Part shown: positions 29,643 through 38,350 of the stretch, one piece after another
Layout of the letters: every line of letters starts with the position of its first letter
Position numbering within the stretch: the first letter of the stretch is position 1
Source of the DNA: an uncultured Candidatus Binatia bacterium
Lineage (GTDB): Bacteria; Desulfobacterota; Binatia; UBA9968; JAJDTQ01
Length of the DNA: 64,000 nt
Assembly (NCBI GenBank): GCA_958295985.1
Contig: OY282432.1
Span: 496,001 to 560,000, forward strand
Reading direction: 5' to 3'
The notes under the pieces: generated by a model
The model's input: only the letters and a program-made list of their open reading frames with translations
Databases searched by the model: none
Told to the model about the DNA's origin: nothing
Position numbers and translations under genes: made by a program

Positions 29643-31928
29643 ATGGCAAAGGCGGAACACACGGTCCTGGGAACCAACATGCCCCGGATGGGCGGGGTGG
29701 AGCGGGTGGTCGGAAAGGGCATCTACGGCATCGACCTGAACCTCCCCGACGCCCTCAGCGGCGGCGTGCTCCGGAGCGAGCACGCCCATGCGAAGATCGT
29801 CAGCATCGACACCGGCGAGGCCAGGGCCATGCCCGGCGTGCGCGCCGTGGTGACCGCGGCGGATGCGCCGGACGTGCGGTACGGCCGGTCCTACATCGAC
29901 CGCTACATCCTCGCCAAGGACAAGGTCCGCTACATGGGCGACCCGGTGGCGGCGGTGGCCGCGGACAGCCAGGCGCTGGTCAAGGAGGCCCTCAAGAAGA
30001 TCAAGGTCACCTACGAGCCGCTGCCGGTGGTGGTGGATCCGGAAGAGACCATGAAAGAGTCGGCGCCGACCATCCACGACGACATGCCGCTGCCGAAGAA
30101 CCTGCCGGAAGGCGTCAAGGTCAAGAACGTCTGCGGCTACGCCGCGGTGAACATCGGCGACGCCGAGACGGCCATGGCGGAAGCCGACGTGGTGGTGGAC
30201 GAGGTCTACGAGACCCGGATGATCCACCCGCAGTACCTGGAGCCGCGCATCGCCGCGGCCCGGCCCGAAGAGGACGGCCGCATCACGGTCTGGGCCAACG
30301 CACAGGCGCCGTTCCCGGTGCGCACCGAGGTAGCCAACCTGACGGGACTGCCCCTCAACCGGGTGCGCGTCATCTCCACCGACATCGGCGGCGGCTTCGG
30401 CGGCAAGGGCAGCGGGGTCACCTCCAGCGCCGGCCTGGAGCCCATCTGCGCACTCCTGGCGCTGACCGCGGGTCAGCCGGTGATGATCGTCCTGGACAAG
30501 GCCGAGGAGACCATCTCCACCACCATCCGCTCGGGCTGCAAGATCTGGATCAAGAGCGGCGTCAAGAAGGACGGCTCTCTGGTGGCGCGCCAGGGCAAGG
30601 TCGTGTACGACGCCGGCGGCTACTCGGGCTTCGGCAACCAGGCCGGCGGCCGCTGCACCCAGATGGTGGGCGGCTGGTACCGCCTGCCCAACATCCACAT
30701 GGACGGCTTCACGGTCTACACCAACAAGCAGGTTTGCGGCCCGGTCCGCGGTCCGGGCGGCCCCCAGGCCACCTTCGCCATGGAATCCCACATGGACTCC
30801 ATCGCCGCCAGGCTGGGCATGGACCCCGTCGAGTTCCGCCTGAAGAACGCGCCCGAGAAGGGCGACGGCATCGTCGGCGTTCCCAAGCTGCGTGACAGCT
30901 CGCTGGCGGAGACCCTGCGCATCGCCAGGGAAGAGATCGGGTGGGGCAAGGTCAAGCTCGGGAAGAACCAGGGCATCGGGTTCGCCACCGGTGCGTGGAT
31001 CGAGGGCTCGGGCCCCGGCGGCGGCGCGGTGGTGAAGGTCAACGAGGACGGCTCGGCCACGGTGCACATCGGCAAGGTGGACTACGGCACCGCCGCCCGG
31101 TTCGGCATTCCCATGATCGTCGCCGAGGAGTTGGGGATCCCCACCGACGACGTCACCGTGCTCAACGTGGACACGGACGCCAGTCCCTGGGACGCGGGCA
31201 CGGTGGGAAGCCGTTCGATGCTGGTGTCCGGCAACGCCGTCAAGCTGGCGGCCGAGGATGCCCGGGACCAGATCCTGCGCATGGCCGCGGCCCAACTCGA
31301 GGCGAGTCCGGAAGACCTGGAGATCCGGGACCGGCAGATCCGGGTCAAGGGCGCACCGTCCCGGTCCGTGTCGCTGGCATCGGTATGCACCGCGGCCCAC
31401 AACGAGATCGGCGACGTCATCGGGCGGGGCTACTTCGACTCCAAGGCCTCCCAGGCCGACGAGCGGGAGCGCGGCAGCTCCCAGCCCTTCACCACTCACG
31501 CGGCCATGGTGGAGGTGGACACCGATACCGGCAACGTGAAGGTGCTGAAGTACGTGGCCGTGCACGACGTGGGCTTCGTGGTCCACCCCAAGGCGGTGGA
31601 AGGTCAGATCGAAGGCGCCGCGGCCATGAGCCTGGGCCAGGCACTGTGCGAACAGGTGGTCCACGACAGCCAGGGACGGACTCTGAACCCGACCTTCGTC
31701 GATTACCTGATGCCGACCATCAACATGCTGCCGCGCATCGAGGCCATCACCGTGTCGGGCTACCCGGGCGCCGGCCCCTACGGCACCAAGGGAGCGGGCG
31801 AGATCGGCTCCGTGCCGCCCATGGCCTGCATCGCCAACGCCATCTGCAACGCCACCGGCGTGCGGGTCCACAAGCTCCCGCTGAGCCCCGAGAACGTGCT
31901 GCGGGCGCTCCGGGAAGCCGGGGAATAG
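29643..31928 (+). CDS. Molybdopterin-binding large subunit of a molybdenum hydroxylase (CoxL/XdhA-like)
   Basis: A 761-residue large subunit. The N-terminal domain begins TVLGTNMPRMGGVERVVGKGIYGIDLNLPDALSG; molybdopterin contacts lie in DIGGGFGGKGSGV, CGPVRGPGGPQATFAMES and the C-terminal YGTKGAGEIGSVPPMACIANAI, whose Glu is the catalytic base position. The CO-dehydrogenase CSFR active-site loop is not seen; instead PVRGPGGPQ appears, so this is more likely an aldehyde, xanthine or aromatic hydroxylase than a CO dehydrogenase. An MFS transporter follows on the same strand. Confidence 0.92.
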   Translation: MAKAEHTVLGTNMPRMGGVERVVGKGIYGIDLNLPDALSGGVLRSEHAHAKIVSIDTGEARAMPGVRAVVTAADAPDVRYGRSYIDRYILAKDKVRYMGDPVAAVAADSQALVKEALKKIKVTYEPLPVVVDPEETMKESAPTIHDDMPLPKNLPEGVKVKNVCGYAAVNIGDAETAMAEADVVVDEVYETRMIHPQYLEPRIAAARPEEDGRITVWANAQAPFPVRTEVANLTGLPLNRVRVISTDIGGGFGGKGSGVTSSAGLEPICALLALTAGQPVMIVLDKAEETISTTIRSGCKIWIKSGVKKDGSLVARQGKVVYDAGGYSGFGNQAGGRCTQMVGGWYRLPNIHMDGFTVYTNKQVCGPVRGPGGPQATFAMESHMDSIAARLGMDPVEFRLKNAPEKGDGIVGVPKLRDSSLAETLRIAREEIGWGKVKLGKNQGIGFATGAWIEGSGPGGGAVVKVNEDGSATVHIGKVDYGTAARFGIPMIVAEELGIPTDDVTVLNVDTDASPWDAGTVGSRSMLVSGNAVKLAAEDARDQILRMAAAQLEASPEDLEIRDRQIRVKGAPSRSVSLASVCTAAHNEIGDVIGRGYFDSKASQADERERGSSQPFTTHAAMVEVDTDTGNVKVLKYVAVHDVGFVVHPKAVEGQIEGAAAMSLGQALCEQVVHDSQGRTLNPTFVDYLMPTINMLPRIEAITVSGYPGAGPYGTKGAGEIGSVPPMACIANAICNATGVRVHKLPLSPENVLRALREAGE

Positions 31929-32007
31929 GGCCGAGCCGAACGGGCGGCCTGCCGGACTTGACAGTGAACCACGGTCAAGCGACAGGCCGTCCGGCGGGTG
32001 AATCCGC

Positions 32008-33303
32008 TTGCCCTCGATCAGGAGCCTGAAGCGCCGGCTGTCGGGACTGTACTACGGCTGGCGGATGATAGCGCTGACGGCCCTCATCCGGACCCTTGGC
32101 GGCGGACTCCACAGCTTCGGCTTCACCGTCTTCTTCCTGCCCATCAAGAACGAGTTGGGTTTGAGCTCCGCGGCCACGGCGCTGGCCTTCTCCCTGGCTC
32201 GGGCGGAGGGCGCCATCGAGGGTCCGCTGGCGGGCTTTCTCATCGACCGCTTCGGGCCGAAGCCCGTGATACTGACCGCGGCGCTGATGTGCGGCATCGG
32301 CTATGTTCTCTTTTCCACCGTTGGAAGCTACACGAGCTTCATAACCATCTACGTCGGGGTCATCTCCCTGACCTTCACGCCAGGCTTCGTACACGCTCCG
32401 GCGGTGCTCGCCGTCAACTGGTTCAGGCGCTACCGCGCGCGTGCGCTGACCTGCCTGAGCGCCGCCATGCCCCTCGGCGGAACCGTTATCACGTTCCTGC
32501 TCGTCGTGGCCGTCCACCTCTGGGGATGGCGAACGGCCTCGATCCTCGTGGGATGCGTGTTCCTGTTCGTGACCGCGCCGCTGTCCTTGAAGATCCGCCG
32601 GTCACCGGAGAGCATGGGCCTGCAACTCGACACGGGGACGGCGTCGTCCCCCGGGCCGGGGGACGACGGGTCGAAAGACCACGGTACGGACGGCGAGTCC
32701 GACTACCCGGTCGGCCGCGCCATGCGCACGCCGGTCTACTGGCTCTTCGTCCTGTGGATGACCACCCGGAGCGCCGCCTACACCATCGTCCTCGCGCATT
32801 TCATACCGTTGATGGTGTGGAAGGGCTTGACGCCCCTGGCCGCGGGAATGCTCTTGTCATGGTTCAACTTCATGAATATCGTGGCCCACTTCATCCTGGG
32901 ATGGATCGCCGACCAGACCAACAAGATACGCCTCGTGGCCGGGTGCATGGTGCTTTCCCTCGTCGCGACCCTCGTACTGATGTGGAGCGACACCGTATGG
33001 GGGTTGCTGCTGTTCGCCGTGCTCTTCACCGTGCTGGACGCTTCGATACCGGTCATATGGGCGGCGGTGGGAGACTATTTCGGGCGCCGCCGCTTCGGCA
33101 CCATTCGCGGGAACATGAGCTTCTTCTACATGTGGGGGAGCGTCCTGGGTCCGACCCTGGCCGGCATCATTGCCGACCGCTTCGAGAGCTACGCCTATGT
33201 GCTGTGGCTGCTCCTGGGCCTGGTGGCGGCCTCCGGGGTCACGACGACCCTGCTCATCAGACCCTGGACTCGCGGGGTCGAGCGCCGGGAGGTAGTAACA
33301 TGA
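32008..33303 (+). CDS. MFS transporter (oxalate/formate or monocarboxylate type)
   Basis: A 431-residue MFS protein: YYGWRMIALTALIRTLGGGLHSFGFTVFFLPIKNELG at the first helix, the loop motif GFLIDRFGPKPVIL, and about 12 hydrophobic stretches. The opening resembles OFA/monocarboxylate porters that import small organic acids. The only start consistent with full length is TTG at 32008, with GGGTG upstream; an internal ATG at 32065 would cut into the first helix. The stop overlaps the ATG of the cyclodeaminase-like gene (ATGA), so transport and metabolism are coupled. Confidence 0.85.
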   Translation: MPSIRSLKRRLSGLYYGWRMIALTALIRTLGGGLHSFGFTVFFLPIKNELGLSSAATALAFSLARAEGAIEGPLAGFLIDRFGPKPVILTAALMCGIGYVLFSTVGSYTSFITIYVGVISLTFTPGFVHAPAVLAVNWFRRYRARALTCLSAAMPLGGTVITFLLVVAVHLWGWRTASILVGCVFLFVTAPLSLKIRRSPESMGLQLDTGTASSPGPGDDGSKDHGTDGESDYPVGRAMRTPVYWLFVLWMTTRSAAYTIVLAHFIPLMVWKGLTPLAAGMLLSWFNFMNIVAHFILGWIADQTNKIRLVAGCMVLSLVATLVLMWSDTVWGLLLFAVLFTVLDASIPVIWAAVGDYFGRRRFGTIRGNMSFFYMWGSVLGPTLAGIIADRFESYAYVLWLLLGLVAASGVTTTLLIRPWTRGVERREVVT

Positions 33304-34418
33304 CACTCATCATCGACAATCCGACCGTGGAGAAAGTCCTCAACCCGTCGGAAGTAAACGATGCGTTGGAGTTGGCGGCTTTGGAGCTGGCAACCGGCGG
33401 AGCCGTCAATGCGCCGCCGTATCGGGTCTTTACGCCAAGGGACCCCGACGATTATCGGGATCACTCCAGGTTCCCCGAAGGGGGCGGCAACCCGACACAC
33501 CACTCCTATACCTCACTGAGCGGCGCCATCGCCAAACTGGATGCCACAACGGACCGCATCGATTCCGATATCATTACCTATTTCGAACAGGACGGCAGGA
33601 CGCTTCAAAGGCGCGTGCCGGGCCGCAAGGACGGCAAGTTCTGCGGGCTCATCTATCTCTACAGCTCTCGTACCGGCGAACTCCTGGCCATCATTCACGA
33701 TGGCTATCTTCAGAAGTTCCGGGTAGCGGGCACGGGAGCGGTGGGCGCGAAGTATCTGGCTCGGAACGACTCGCGCACGGTGGGGCTCATCGGAACGGGA
33801 TGGCAGGCCCAAGGCGCGGTTCATTGCTTCGCTGCCCTCGGCAACCTGAAGACGATCAAGGTGTATAGCCCGACCCCCGGCAAGAAGGAGACGTTCGCGG
33901 AGCAGATGTCCAAAGAGGCCGGAATAGCCATGGTACCGGTTCCTTCGGCCCGTGAGGCGGTTCGAGGCGCGGATATCGTCTACATGGCCACCAACTCCAA
34001 GGATCCCGTGGTAATGGCTGACTGGCTGGAGCCCGGTCAATTCGTCAGTAACGTGTCAGACGTTGAGTTGGAGCTTGCGGGCTGGGAACGCTGTGACGTG
34101 CTGACCATGAACCGTCATGGCAGGCGTTGGATGAGGTATGCCATAGGCGGCGCCGAAGCGATCCCCGAGCATGCGAAGGATCAGTATACGCGGCCGACCC
34201 GCATCGAGTGGGACAAGCTGACGCTGTTGGGTGACGTCATAGCGGGGAACCACCCCGGACGGACGTCTGACAGCCAGATCACGGGACTCGTCCTGCGCGG
34301 AGACGGCGTGCAGTTCACCGCGGTCAGCCATCTCATCTATAGTCACTGCCAAGCCATGGGCTTGGGGACTGAAATTCCCAGTGAACTCTTTCTGCAAGAC
34401 GAGAAATACATACCCTGA
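33300..34418 (+). CDS. Ornithine cyclodeaminase/mu-crystallin family protein
   Basis: A 372-residue NAD(P)-binding enzyme. The Rossmann motif TVGLIGTGWQAQGAVHCFAAL replaces the usual GxGxQ with GTGWQAQ, and the catalytic-domain segments KDGKFCGLIYLYSSRTGELLAIIHDGYLQKFRVAGTGAVGAKYLA and DIVYMATNSKDPV follow the family pattern. Members reduce imines or deaminate amino acids; the specific substrate is unknown. It overlaps the upstream transporter gene by 4 bp. GC content falls and mobile-element debris begins just after its stop. Confidence 0.9.
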   Translation: MTLIIDNPTVEKVLNPSEVNDALELAALELATGGAVNAPPYRVFTPRDPDDYRDHSRFPEGGGNPTHHSYTSLSGAIAKLDATTDRIDSDIITYFEQDGRTLQRRVPGRKDGKFCGLIYLYSSRTGELLAIIHDGYLQKFRVAGTGAVGAKYLARNDSRTVGLIGTGWQAQGAVHCFAALGNLKTIKVYSPTPGKKETFAEQMSKEAGIAMVPVPSAREAVRGADIVYMATNSKDPVVMADWLEPGQFVSNVSDVELELAGWERCDVLTMNRHGRRWMRYAIGGAEAIPEHAKDQYTRPTRIEWDKLTLLGDVIAGNHPGRTSDSQITGLVLRGDGVQFTAVSHLIYSHCQAMGLGTEIPSELFLQDEKYIP

Positions 34419-34476
34419 CAGGGTATGACAGCATGACGTTGCGGCCCCCGTCCACGTCTCAAAAGGGGATTAGATA

Positions 34477-34870
34477 GTGAACTTGATGGAGGTTCAAATC
34501 GAATATGATGTAATGGCGACAATACATCGATCAAAGGGTCCGGGAAGGTCATACCGTAGGGGAGTCACCTTGATGGAATTGTTCGATATGTTCCCGAACG
34601 AAAGTGCTGCGGAGGCGTGGTTTGAGCCTCACAGATGGGGGGATCGGGTTATCACGGGATGCTGGGATTTGATCACGAGAGCGTGAAACACAGTGTTGGG
34701 GAGTATGTGGACGGGATGGCCCACATAAACGGGATTGAGAGTTTCTGGAGCATGTTGAAGCGGGGGTATCACGGCACGTATCACCGGATGAGCGCCAAGC
34801 ATCTTCAGAGGTATGTTGACGAGTCTTCCGGTCGGCACAACATTCGGGGACAGCAGAGAAAATATATGGT
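34477..34870 (+). pseudogene. Remnant of an IS1595-family transposase
   Basis: Two pieces of one transposase survive in different frames. The N-terminal piece (34477 to about 34640) reads TLMELFDMFPNESAAEAWFE then RWGD, the usual start of IS1595 transposases before their zinc ribbon. The C-terminal piece (about 34655-34860) reads FDHESVKHSVGEYVDGMAHINGIESFW and MLKRGYHGTYHRMSAKHLQRYVDE, which includes the conserved NGIESFWSMLKRGY block. The zinc ribbon and most of the catalytic core are gone, so it is inactive. The sequence from 34870 to 35160 shows no gene and probably includes more decayed insertion-element DNA. Confidence 0.88.
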
Positions 34871-35166
34871 TTCCTATAAGTTGTTAAGATTGATCTTCTC
34901 GATGAGTCGGTGGCTCCGGCAGGATTTCTTGGAAAGCTCGGTGACAAGCAGCCTGAGGGAATTCTTCTCGGGGGGCCTAAGATCCTCCATGAGTAGGTTG
35001 AATACTTCGTTTTTGGATCTGTTGTCTTCTATGAGCCATTGAGATTTGAGAATTCTTACGGCGTCTAGGCCCTAGAATACCACCTTCAGTTTCTCATAGA
35101 TGATTGAGGGGTCTCTTGCGGTTACGTCATAGCTGACGAGTTAGAGTGCCATGAGTTGATCCTCCT

Positions 35167-36150
35167 TTACCAAGTAGATCCGGATCTTTGCCGTTCTGAT
35201 TTATCGGAGTTGGTGGATTTAATGCGTTTGAGTATGGTGCCTTTTTGAATGTTAAAGGGTTCTCCAGCAATTTTAGCGCGGGCGAATTTGGATTCGGATG
35301 CGGTGATTTCGACGATGCCTAGTTGGGTTTGTTCGGAGCCGAGGATTTCGCCGGTGTCGGGGTCTTTGAAGGATTCGCCGATGGAGAAGGCCTCGAGCTG
35401 GTCTCCGGGTTTGAAGAAGACGTTGCCGTAGTTGAGGATGAGGGTTCCGTTGGGTTGGATGGCAATGACTTTGACGGGGATGCGGGAAGTGACGAGGACT
35501 TCGGCGATGCGGGCTGCAACGACACGTTGGACATCGGCGAAGGGGTCGGCGCTGGCTTGTGCCTGTTGGATACCACCGATGGAGACGGAGGATCCGTGTT
35601 TGACGGAAGCGGAGACGGAATCGGCAACAACGATGTTTCCTGTGGCGATGTCGGTGATTTTGATGTCAACTGCCATTTCGGTGGTGACACCTGCCATAGA
35701 GACGTTGCCGACGGCGCGTTGTGCTTGGCCAGGGAGGAGCGAAGATAAGCCGGAACCGGATCTTATGTTGAAGCCGGATTTTTGCGAGCCGAACTTGGTG
35801 ATGGTGCCATAGATGGAGTAGTCGGCACCAGTGAGTCCGCCGATTTTACCGCCGCTTGTGGTCAATCCCACTTGGCCGAGTCCTTGTTCTCGGTGTATGG
35901 AGGAACTTTGGTGTCGTTCAACGACGTTCATTTTTCGGGTTTTGATGATGGCGGTTTCGAGCATGGCGCGGAAGCCGTTTTGCAGTCCTTGTGTGCAGTT
36001 AGTACGCCAGTTTCTACAAGAGATGTTTTGGGTGGACAGTTCGATGGTGTTTACGGCTACGACGGGTTTGGATTTCGAGGCGGCTAGGGCATGTGGGGCA
36101 TGTGTTGCGATGAGAAAAAGGAGTATGATCTGGATGATAGGTGCTTGCAT
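35167..36150 (-). CDS. CsgG-like secreted or outer-membrane protein
   Basis: A 327-residue protein from the ATG at 36150 (AAGGAGAG just upstream), with a signal peptide MQAPIIQIILLFLIATHAPHALA. The body matches the CsgG/curli-assembly pattern: AMLETAIIKTRKMNVVER, GADYSIYGTITKFG and VDIKITDIATGNIVVADSVSAS. A later domain (about 245-310) with VKVIAIQPNGTLILNYG and GDQLEAFSIG resembles a flagellar-assembly T-like extension. There is no lipobox Cys at the cleavage site, unlike CsgG itself. Base composition is clearly less GC-rich than the neighbouring genes and codon use differs, suggesting transfer. It probably contributes to export or the cell surface; the partner is unknown. Confidence 0.75.
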   Translation of the reverse strand: MQAPIIQIILLFLIATHAPHALAASKSKPVVAVNTIELSTQNISCRNWRTNCTQGLQNGFRAMLETAIIKTRKMNVVERHQSSSIHREQGLGQVGLTTSGGKIGGLTGADYSIYGTITKFGSQKSGFNIRSGSGLSSLLPGQAQRAVGNVSMAGVTTEMAVDIKITDIATGNIVVADSVSASVKHGSSVSIGGIQQAQASADPFADVQRVVAARIAEVLVTSRIPVKVIAIQPNGTLILNYGNVFFKPGDQLEAFSIGESFKDPDTGEILGSEQTQLGIVEITASESKFARAKIAGEPFNIQKGTILKRIKSTNSDKSERQRSGSTW

Positions 36151-36200
36151 GGTTCTCTCCTTAAGAAGTGTTGGCGACACTTGGTAGGGGTGCCGGGTCA

Positions 36201-36332
36201 TTGCCAACATCTCTCGGAAAGAGGAAAGTTCCCACCTATTAACCCGGGCGCGGGTAGCTAACCTTAGCCGGGCTAGAGGCTGTCATATTCAGCGGGTAAC
36301 CCGACTTGCGGATTACCGAGAAATGTTGGCAA
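36201..36332 (-). other. Long inverted repeat bracketing a structured segment upstream of the CsgG-like gene
   Basis: On the plus strand TTGCCAACATCTCTCGG (36201-36217) pairs with CCGAGAAATGTTGGCAA (36316-36332), 17-bp arms with one wobble, separated by 98 bp rich in further short self-complementary blocks (for example GGGTAGCTAACC and AGCGGGTAACCCG). It lies 51-182 bp upstream of the CsgG-like start codon. It could be the 5' leader of that gene folded as a regulatory RNA, or a small MITE-like element with terminal inverted repeats. I see no target-site duplication. It does not match a riboswitch class I can name. Confidence 0.6.
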
Positions 36333-36445
36333 CGGGGAGCATCCCACAAGGGGGATTGGGAGTCAAGTGGGTTTAGGGTGCTGTTGAAGTTGGGTTGGGG
36401 TCATCAAGTTAAGTATGTAATTCCCTATCCAAACGTGCCGCCGAA

Positions 36446-37084
36446 ATGAACAGAGACAAACGCATCACCATCTACCGCCGGCTCCGGGCCCGCAACCCCA
36501 GCCCCTCCACCGAGCTGGACTGGGTCGATCCGTTCGAGCTGCTGGTGGCCGTGGTGCTGTCGGCCCAAGCCACCGACGTGAGCGTCAACAAGGCCACAGC
36601 CGAACTGTACCCGGTGGCCAACACTCCCGAGAAGGTCCTCGCCCTGGGCGTCTCCCGGCTCAAGCGCTACATCCGCACCATCGGGCTCTTCAACAGCAAG
36701 GCCGAGAACATCATCAAGACCTGCAAGATCCTCATCGACGAGCACGGCGGCCAGGTGCCGAGCACCCGGGAGGCCCTGGAGAAGCTTCCCGGCGTGGGCC
36801 GGAAGACCGCCAACGTCATCCTCAACACCGCCTTCGGCGAGCCCACCATCGCGGTGGACACGCACATCTTTCGCGTGGCCAACCGCACGCGCCTGGCAAC
36901 GGGAAAGAACCCGTTGGAGGTGGAGACCCGCCTGACCCGATTCACCCCTCCGGAGTTCCGCAAGGACGCCCACCACTGGCTCATCCTGCACGGCCGCTAC
37001 GTCTGCAAGGCGCGGAAGCCCGATTGTCCGACCTGCATCATCGCCGACCTCTGTGAGTTCCGCGAGAAGACGCCCGAGCCCTGA
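36446..37084 (+). CDS. nth: Endonuclease III (DNA glycosylase/AP lyase)
   Basis: A 212-residue Nth. The helix-hairpin-helix is LEKLPGVGRKTANVILNTAFG with the catalytic Lys, followed by the catalytic Asp in TIAVDTHIFRVANR. The C-terminal 4Fe-4S cluster is CKARKPDCPTCIIADLC (Cys-x6-Cys-x2-Cys-x5-Cys). It removes oxidised pyrimidines and cuts the abasic strand in base-excision repair. Length and motifs are normal. It is a conserved housekeeping gene isolated within a disrupted region. Confidence 0.97.
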   Translation: MNRDKRITIYRRLRARNPSPSTELDWVDPFELLVAVVLSAQATDVSVNKATAELYPVANTPEKVLALGVSRLKRYIRTIGLFNSKAENIIKTCKILIDEHGGQVPSTREALEKLPGVGRKTANVILNTAFGEPTIAVDTHIFRVANRTRLATGKNPLEVETRLTRFTPPEFRKDAHHWLILHGRYVCKARKPDCPTCIIADLCEFREKTPEP

Positions 37085-37184
37085 TTCGCGGCAAAGGGCA
37101 CGCAGGGCAATGACGCCCCCGGTCCGGCGCGACCTTTCCGCGGTGCGACTTGACCCGGTACGATGACCAGGTTTATCTATTTCT

Positions 37185-37418
37185 ATGAAGACGATGCTCG
37201 TATCCGAGTTCAAGGCGAAATGCATTGCGGCGCTCAAGGAAGTACACCTCTCTCGCGAGCCGATGATCGTCACTCTGCGTGGAAAACCCATCGTCACCAT
37301 TCAACCCTTCGCCGATCTTCCTTCCGGCGAGCGACTCGGCGGATTGAAGGGCAAGATGACGGTTCACGTCGATCTCGTCCACTCCGAGTCGACCGATGAC
37401 TGGGACATGCCGAAGTGA
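37185..37418 (+). CDS. Phd/YefM-type antitoxin
   Basis: A 77-residue protein with the antitoxin pattern SEFKAKCIAALKEVHLSREPMIVTLRGKPIVTIQPF. Its stop overlaps the GTG start of a PIN-toxin gene that is now broken, so it is an orphan antitoxin by decay. Its family differs in detail from the antitoxin at 3819-4115. It may still neutralise related toxins. Confidence 0.88.
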   Translation: MKTMLVSEFKAKCIAALKEVHLSREPMIVTLRGKPIVTIQPFADLPSGERLGGLKGKMTVHVDLVHSESTDDWDMPK

Positions 37419-37814
37419 CGCTGCTGCTCGACACCCACGTCTGGGTCTGAGCACAGGAGCAGCCTGAAAAGTTGGGAAACGAGCGGCACGGGCACTGGTT
37501 CCCCGGATGAGGTCAACACCGTCTGTGCGATTTCCACGCTGGAAATCGCCCTTCTGGTGGCCGGCGGCGCCATCTCGTTGGCCATGCCCCTCGCCACCTG
37601 GATCACGGATTCCCTCAGAGAACTGGACGCAACAACGTTGGCGGTGTCCCACGAGATTGCAGCGGAGGCTTACGCCCTTCCCGCCCCCTTTCACAGGGAC
37701 CCGGCAGACCGTGTCCTCGTGGCCGCCGCCCGTATTCACCAACTGGTTCTGCTGACCGCGGATGAGCAACTTCTTCAATACCCCGACGTCCGTACCATGG
37801 ACGCTCTACGCTGA
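37415..37814 (+). pseudogene. Broken PIN-domain toxin gene (VapC-like)
   Basis: The frame starts GTG at 37415 and reads VTLLLDTHVWV, the normal PIN opening, then hits TGA where relatives have Trp. The same frame continues AQEQPEKLGN before a second stop. The rest of the toxin is in another frame: CAISTLEIALLVAGG, FHRDPADRVLVAAARIHQLVLLTADEQLL, which contains the late acidic residues. A nonsense change plus a frameshift around 37480-37505 make it inactive while the antitoxin remains open. Confidence 0.88.
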
Positions 37815-37918
37815 TCCATCATCCCCCTCGTCCGGCTTCGCCATCCCTCGCCCCTTTTATGGTAGAGTTCCTTGAAGGTCTGGTGACCCCATAGCAAACC
37901 GTCGGAGGGTATAGCGCC

Positions 37919-38350
37919 TTGACCAATCCATTCTTCGAGCAGCCCGTGCTCAACTCGCCTTACAAGTACCCGACGCGCCATTGGGAGCTGCACGAGAACG
38001 GGCAGCCGACCCAGAAGATCGTCGAACGCCGAAGGCCGGTTCAGTTCATCACACCCGTTCCGGAACCCAAGAAGAAACGGGGAACGGCGGCGGAGCAGAC
38101 CGCCATCCTGTTTGACGAAGGCCAAGGCCTTTCTACCAAGCAACAGCGGTATGAGCACACGGCCCTCATAAACTCCGTTCGTCGGCAGGTGGACCGGTGG
38201 CGCAGCATCGCAGACCCGGGCCGGTGGCAGGTGACGCCGGAGACCGCCCGTCTGCTCCAGCACTGGCGGGGCAGGGTGCTGGACCTTTCCGCAACACCGT
38301 TCTTCCTGCGCGGTTCGGGCTACGCGGAAGGAACCCTACCATGCGGGTGA
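37919..38350 (+). pseudogene. N-terminal fragment of a restriction helicase-nuclease gene (type III Res-like)
   Basis: This 143-residue frame begins (TTG) with NPFFEQPVLNSPYKYPTRHWELHENGQPTQKI, EFITP-like block QFITPVPEPKKKRG and VTPETARLLQHWRG, the N-terminus of large DEAD-box restriction subunits. It then jumps directly to RVLDLSATPFFLRGSGYAEGTLP, which belongs to helicase motif III several hundred residues further on. The Walker A and DEAD-box parts have therefore been deleted. The frame stops after two more codons and the rest of the protein continues in the next frame. Confidence 0.8.

Noticed and set aside
29634..31871. A 745-codon open frame on the minus strand opposite the molybdenum hydroxylase large subunit.
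   Set aside because: It is rich in His, Gly, Asp and Ala from reading GC-rich codons backwards, matches no family and mirrors the real gene exactly.
31957..31979. CTTGAC...GTCAAG as an operator or terminator between the hydroxylase and transporter genes.
   Set aside because: Six-bp arms with an 11-bp centre and no following T-run are too weak to call in a 64-kb window.
31998..34418. A continuous 806-codon frame that seems to fuse the MFS transporter region to the cyclodeaminase-like enzyme.
   Set aside because: Its first half is an out-of-frame reading of the transporter, low-complexity in Arg and Gly. The enzyme begins at its own ATG at 33300.
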